7,386 nucleotides of DNA from Puniceicoccales bacterium (GTDB lineage: Bacteria; Verrucomicrobiota; Verrucomicrobiia; Opitutales; LL51), in the NCBI GenBank assembly GCA_031259665.1, contig JAIRLD010000103.1:1-7386 (forward strand), in the 5' to 3' direction. Under the pieces are notes generated by a model, which was not told where the DNA came from, made no database searches, and worked only from the letters and a program-made list of their open reading frames with translations. This document shows positions 5,933-7,386 of this stretch, piece by piece; the stretch's first letter is position 1; each line of letters starts with the position of its first letter. Both the position numbers and the translations under genes were made by a program.

Positions 5933-5953
5933 CCAGGAGGCGGTGCCTCCTGG
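5933..5953. repeat. Right-arm hairpin 2 (9-bp stem, GGT loop)
   Basis: CCAGGAGGC (5933-5941) pairs perfectly with GCCTCCTGG (5945-5953). Against the hairpin at 5792-5812, two positions in each stem arm differ and both changes are compensated in the opposite arm; the GGT loop is identical. Confidence 0.9.
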
Positions 5954-5960
5954 CGGGGAT

Positions 5961-5983
5961 TCTAAGGGCGAGCAGCCCTTAGA
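5961..5983. repeat. Right-arm hairpin 1 (9-bp stem, 5-nt loop)
   Basis: TCTAAGGGC (5961-5969) pairs perfectly with GCCCTTAGA (5975-5983) around GAGCA. It closes the element just after the methyltransferase stop (minus strand, 5993-5991) and corresponds to the hairpin at 5764-5784. Confidence 0.88.
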
Positions 5984-5990
5984 TATTCCT

Positions 5991-7193
5991 TCATTTACAG
6001 GCAAGCAGTGTGATAACATTTTCGATATGCCGTGTTTGCGGGAACAAATCGAAGGGTTGGACACGGCGGACTACGTAATGATGTTGGAGTAAAAATTTCA
6101 CATCACGGGCCTGAGTATCCGGACTGCAGGAGACATAGACAATTTTTTTCGGACCAAATATTGCCAATTGTTGCAGGAAAGAATTATCGCAGCCCTTGCG
6201 GGGTGGGTCGAGTATGACCGTCGTTTTTCCGGCTTCCGGTAAAGTTTGGGCAAAAATATTTTCCGAGGAGCCGGCAACGAATTGGATGTTATTCACCCGA
6301 TTATTCGCTGCGTTTTGCTGAGCGAGTTGGATGGCGCGTTCGTTAATTTCGATGCCGGTAACCGCCTTGAAATATCGACTCCCACAGATCCCAAAAACAC
6401 CGACGCCACAGTACATATCGAGTAAAAATTCGACGCCATCGTCGGACGATTCACGGATAATGTAATCCACAAAATGCGGTAAAATGTACGGATTATTTTG
6501 AAAAAATTCTCCCGCACGAACCTGAAAATTCCAGAAACCGATGCGTTGGGTGATGATTTTCGTTGAGTCCGTTTCGACGCCATCTTCCGTATCGCGAAGC
6601 AGTAAAGTTCCGCCGAATCGGAAAGTTTTTTGGCAAATTTCTTGGCGTAAAATTTTAAGTTTGTCATTAATTGCGGATGTTGCGATACAGCAGTGTTCCA
6701 CGTCTACGATGGCAAAACGGCTACCTATTTTGAGAAAACCGATATTTTTAGCGTCCTTTTCGAAGTGAGGTGTCAACTTCGAGCGATAGTAGTAAATTTG
6801 GTTGGTGCTAAAGGTTGGGGCGACGAGAACATCGATGCCGGCTAACTTTTGCAGGAGTTCTTTGACCTGCTGTTGTTTCAGTTTGAGCTGTGTTTCGTAG
6901 ACTAGATGTTGGTATTGACAACCGCCACAGACGCCAAACAGTAGACATTTTGGCACAGCGCGTTCGGTCGAGGGTTCTAAAACTTTGACGAGATCTGCCT
7001 CGGAATAGTTGCTATGATTGCGATAGATGCGGCAGCGAATGCGTTCACCGATAGCCACTTGGGGAACCATGATAACCCAACCATCGTGGCGACCAACGCC
7101 GAGTCCGAGATTGGTTATATTATCAATGGACAGTTCGAGTTCTCTGTGGTATTCGAATGGATTCGGATTAAATTTTCTGGGTGGTCCATGCAT
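5991..7193 (-). CDS. rlmD: 23S rRNA (uracil-5-)-methyltransferase, RumA/RlmD type
   Basis: A 400-residue SAM-dependent enzyme of the TrmA/RumA family, which methylates C5 of a uridine in RNA. A TRAM RNA-binding domain covers about residues 13-72. The Fe-S cluster motif is CLLFGVCGGC (Cys83, Cys89, Cys92) with a fourth Cys at 168 or 169, as in RumA. The methyltransferase domain has FFQNN (230-234), motif I LLDMYCGVG (257-265), GIEINERA (280-287), LDPPRKGCD (328-336, Asp329), the nucleophile in SCSP (Cys356) and the general base in RHIEN (Glu391). Length is close to E. coli RlmD (433 residues). The Fe-S motif favours RlmD over TrmA, but the exact target base (U1939 or U747) cannot be read from sequence. 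The ATG at 7193 has no good Shine-Dalgarno. It is convergent with the transketolase gene and separated from it only by the hairpin element. Confidence 0.93.
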   Translation of the reverse strand: MHGPPRKFNPNPFEYHRELELSIDNITNLGLGVGRHDGWVIMVPQVAIGERIRCRIYRNHSNYSEADLVKVLEPSTERAVPKCLLFGVCGGCQYQHLVYETQLKLKQQQVKELLQKLAGIDVLVAPTFSTNQIYYYRSKLTPHFEKDAKNIGFLKIGSRFAIVDVEHCCIATSAINDKLKILRQEICQKTFRFGGTLLLRDTEDGVETDSTKIITQRIGFWNFQVRAGEFFQNNPYILPHFVDYIIRESSDDGVEFLLDMYCGVGVFGICGSRYFKAVTGIEINERAIQLAQQNAANNRVNNIQFVAGSSENIFAQTLPEAGKTTVILDPPRKGCDNSFLQQLAIFGPKKIVYVSCSPDTQARDVKFLLQHHYVVRRVQPFDLFPQTRHIENVITLLACK

Positions 7194-7220
7194 TTTAGGG
7201 ATGTAAGCAAAGGAAATTTT

Positions 7221-7248
7221 TTAATAAAGTGGAAAATTTGAGTGTAAA
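7221..7248 (-). promoter_or_regulatory. Promoter candidate for the methyltransferase gene
   Basis: On the minus strand TTTACA (7248-7243, 5/6 match) is 16 nt from TATTAA (7226-7221, 4/6 match). The start would lie near 7214, leaving a leader of about 20 nt before the ATG at 7193. Confidence 0.4.
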
Positions 7249-7301
7249 GTTTATGGGAACTGCAGAAAAAATATTTCCCACATTACCAAAAACGTCCATA
7301 T

Positions 7302-7383
7302 TACTCTAGCCGCCACCTGTGCCGGTAGCATAGAGTATAGCCCCGCGCATCTTCACCTTTGTAAGACGCTTGTAGGCAAAGGT
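7302..7383 (-). other. GC-richer structured stretch at the window edge
   Basis: Three inverted repeats crowd here. On the minus strand, TACTCTA (7337-7331) pairs with TAGAGTA (7308-7302) and encloses GCTACC/GGTGGC (7329-7324 with 7317-7312). GCGTCTT pairs with AAGATGC (7369-7363 with 7353-7347). CAAAGGT/ACCTTTG (7377-7383 with 7355-7361) competes with the latter. Two of the stems need a G-U pair that exists only in minus-strand RNA. It could be another dispersed element, an RNA, or the 3' end of a gene. Confidence 0.3.
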
Positions 7384-7386
7384 TTC
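7306..7386 (-). CDS. Possible C-terminal end of an unidentified protein (partial)
   Basis: The minus-strand frame from 7386 to the TAG at 7308-7306 is open for 26 codons and ends KVKMRGAILYATGTGGG. It is too short to identify, and a second minus-strand frame is open almost as far (to a TAA just downstream). A gene here would be upstream of, and co-directional with, the methyltransferase at a distance of 112 nt. It overlaps the structured stretch described separately. Confidence 0.2.
   Translation of the reverse strand, partial: ETFAYKRLTKVKMRGAILYATGTGGG

Larger units (their letters stand above)
5764..5983. mobile_element. Hairpin element with inverted arms (MITE/BIME-like), filling the tkt-methyltransferase gap
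   Basis: This GC-rich block overlaps the last 42 bases of the transketolase frame and ends 7 nt before the stop of the convergent methyltransferase. The left arm (5764-5818, plus strand) reads: 9-bp hairpin, ACTCCCG, 9-bp hairpin with GGT loop, ACCTCC. The right arm (5983-5927, minus strand) reads: 9-bp hairpin, ATCCCCG, 9-bp hairpin with ACC loop, ACCTGG. The arms are thus inverted copies of the same layout. The core (5819-5926) has a T-tract, a promoter-like sequence and a 36-nt hairpin. No protein is encoded and no target-site duplication is visible. The layout recalls BIMEs, pairs of REP hairpins in opposite orientation that are moved by RAYT transposases, and also MITEs. Membership in either class is inference; no transposase lies in the window. 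Confidence 0.6.

Noticed and set aside
5764..5983. CRISPR array as an explanation for the repeated hairpins
   Set aside because: There are no regular identical direct repeats with unique spacers; the units are inverted and diverged.
5898..6092. Plus-strand frame of 64 codons from the element into the methyltransferase gene
   Set aside because: It starts inside a hairpin stem and runs antisense to the conserved end of the methyltransferase.

Overview
The window suggests a host-associated, moderately AT-rich bacterium. Half of it is a tandem family of secreted ankyrin-repeat proteins, a gene class typical of symbionts and intracellular bacteria. The transketolase carries an SGHLGLPLG active-site loop in place of the usual SGHPGAP form. 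I associate this tentatively with the Chlamydiae/Verrucomicrobia (PVC) side of the tree, but the window alone does not fix the taxon.

Left half (1-3471), plus strand: four ankyrin-repeat genes in a row. The first is cut by the window edge (2-346). The others are complete: 463-1482 (339 aa), 1678-2505 (275 aa) and 2563-3471 (302 aa). They begin with a hydrophobic leader, and two of these end in a VQA signal-peptidase-like site. At least two share an upstream block containing TTGACA. The same non-ankyrin insertions recur between helices at matching positions, so they are paralogues rather than unrelated ankyrin proteins. Genes 1 and 2 end in acidic, low-complexity tails. An intrinsic terminator at 1529-1559 divides the array.

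Middle (3472-5805): a 279-nt intergenic region with a good sigma70-like promoter (TTGATA-17-TCTAAT) leads into a complete transketolase gene.

Junction (5764-5983): the whole space between the convergent transketolase and methyltransferase genes is a GC-rich element of about 220 bp. Two arms of identical layout (9-bp hairpin, 7-nt linker, 9-bp hairpin, ACCT) face each other as inverted copies. The core between them holds a near-perfect 36-nt hairpin, a T-tract and a leftward promoter-like sequence. Corresponding stems differ by paired, compensating changes. The element supplies the last codons and the stop of the transketolase reading frame. This is the most unusual structure in the window.

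Right end (5991-7386), minus strand: a complete RumA/RlmD-type RNA m5U methyltransferase with TRAM domain, Fe-S cysteines and catalytic Cys/Glu, then a structured stretch at the edge that may be the 3' end of another minus-strand gene.

Functionally, the two enzymes are ordinary housekeeping genes. The ankyrin array is accessory and probably acts outside the cytoplasm, perhaps on a host. No RNA gene, CRISPR array, integrase or transposase was seen.
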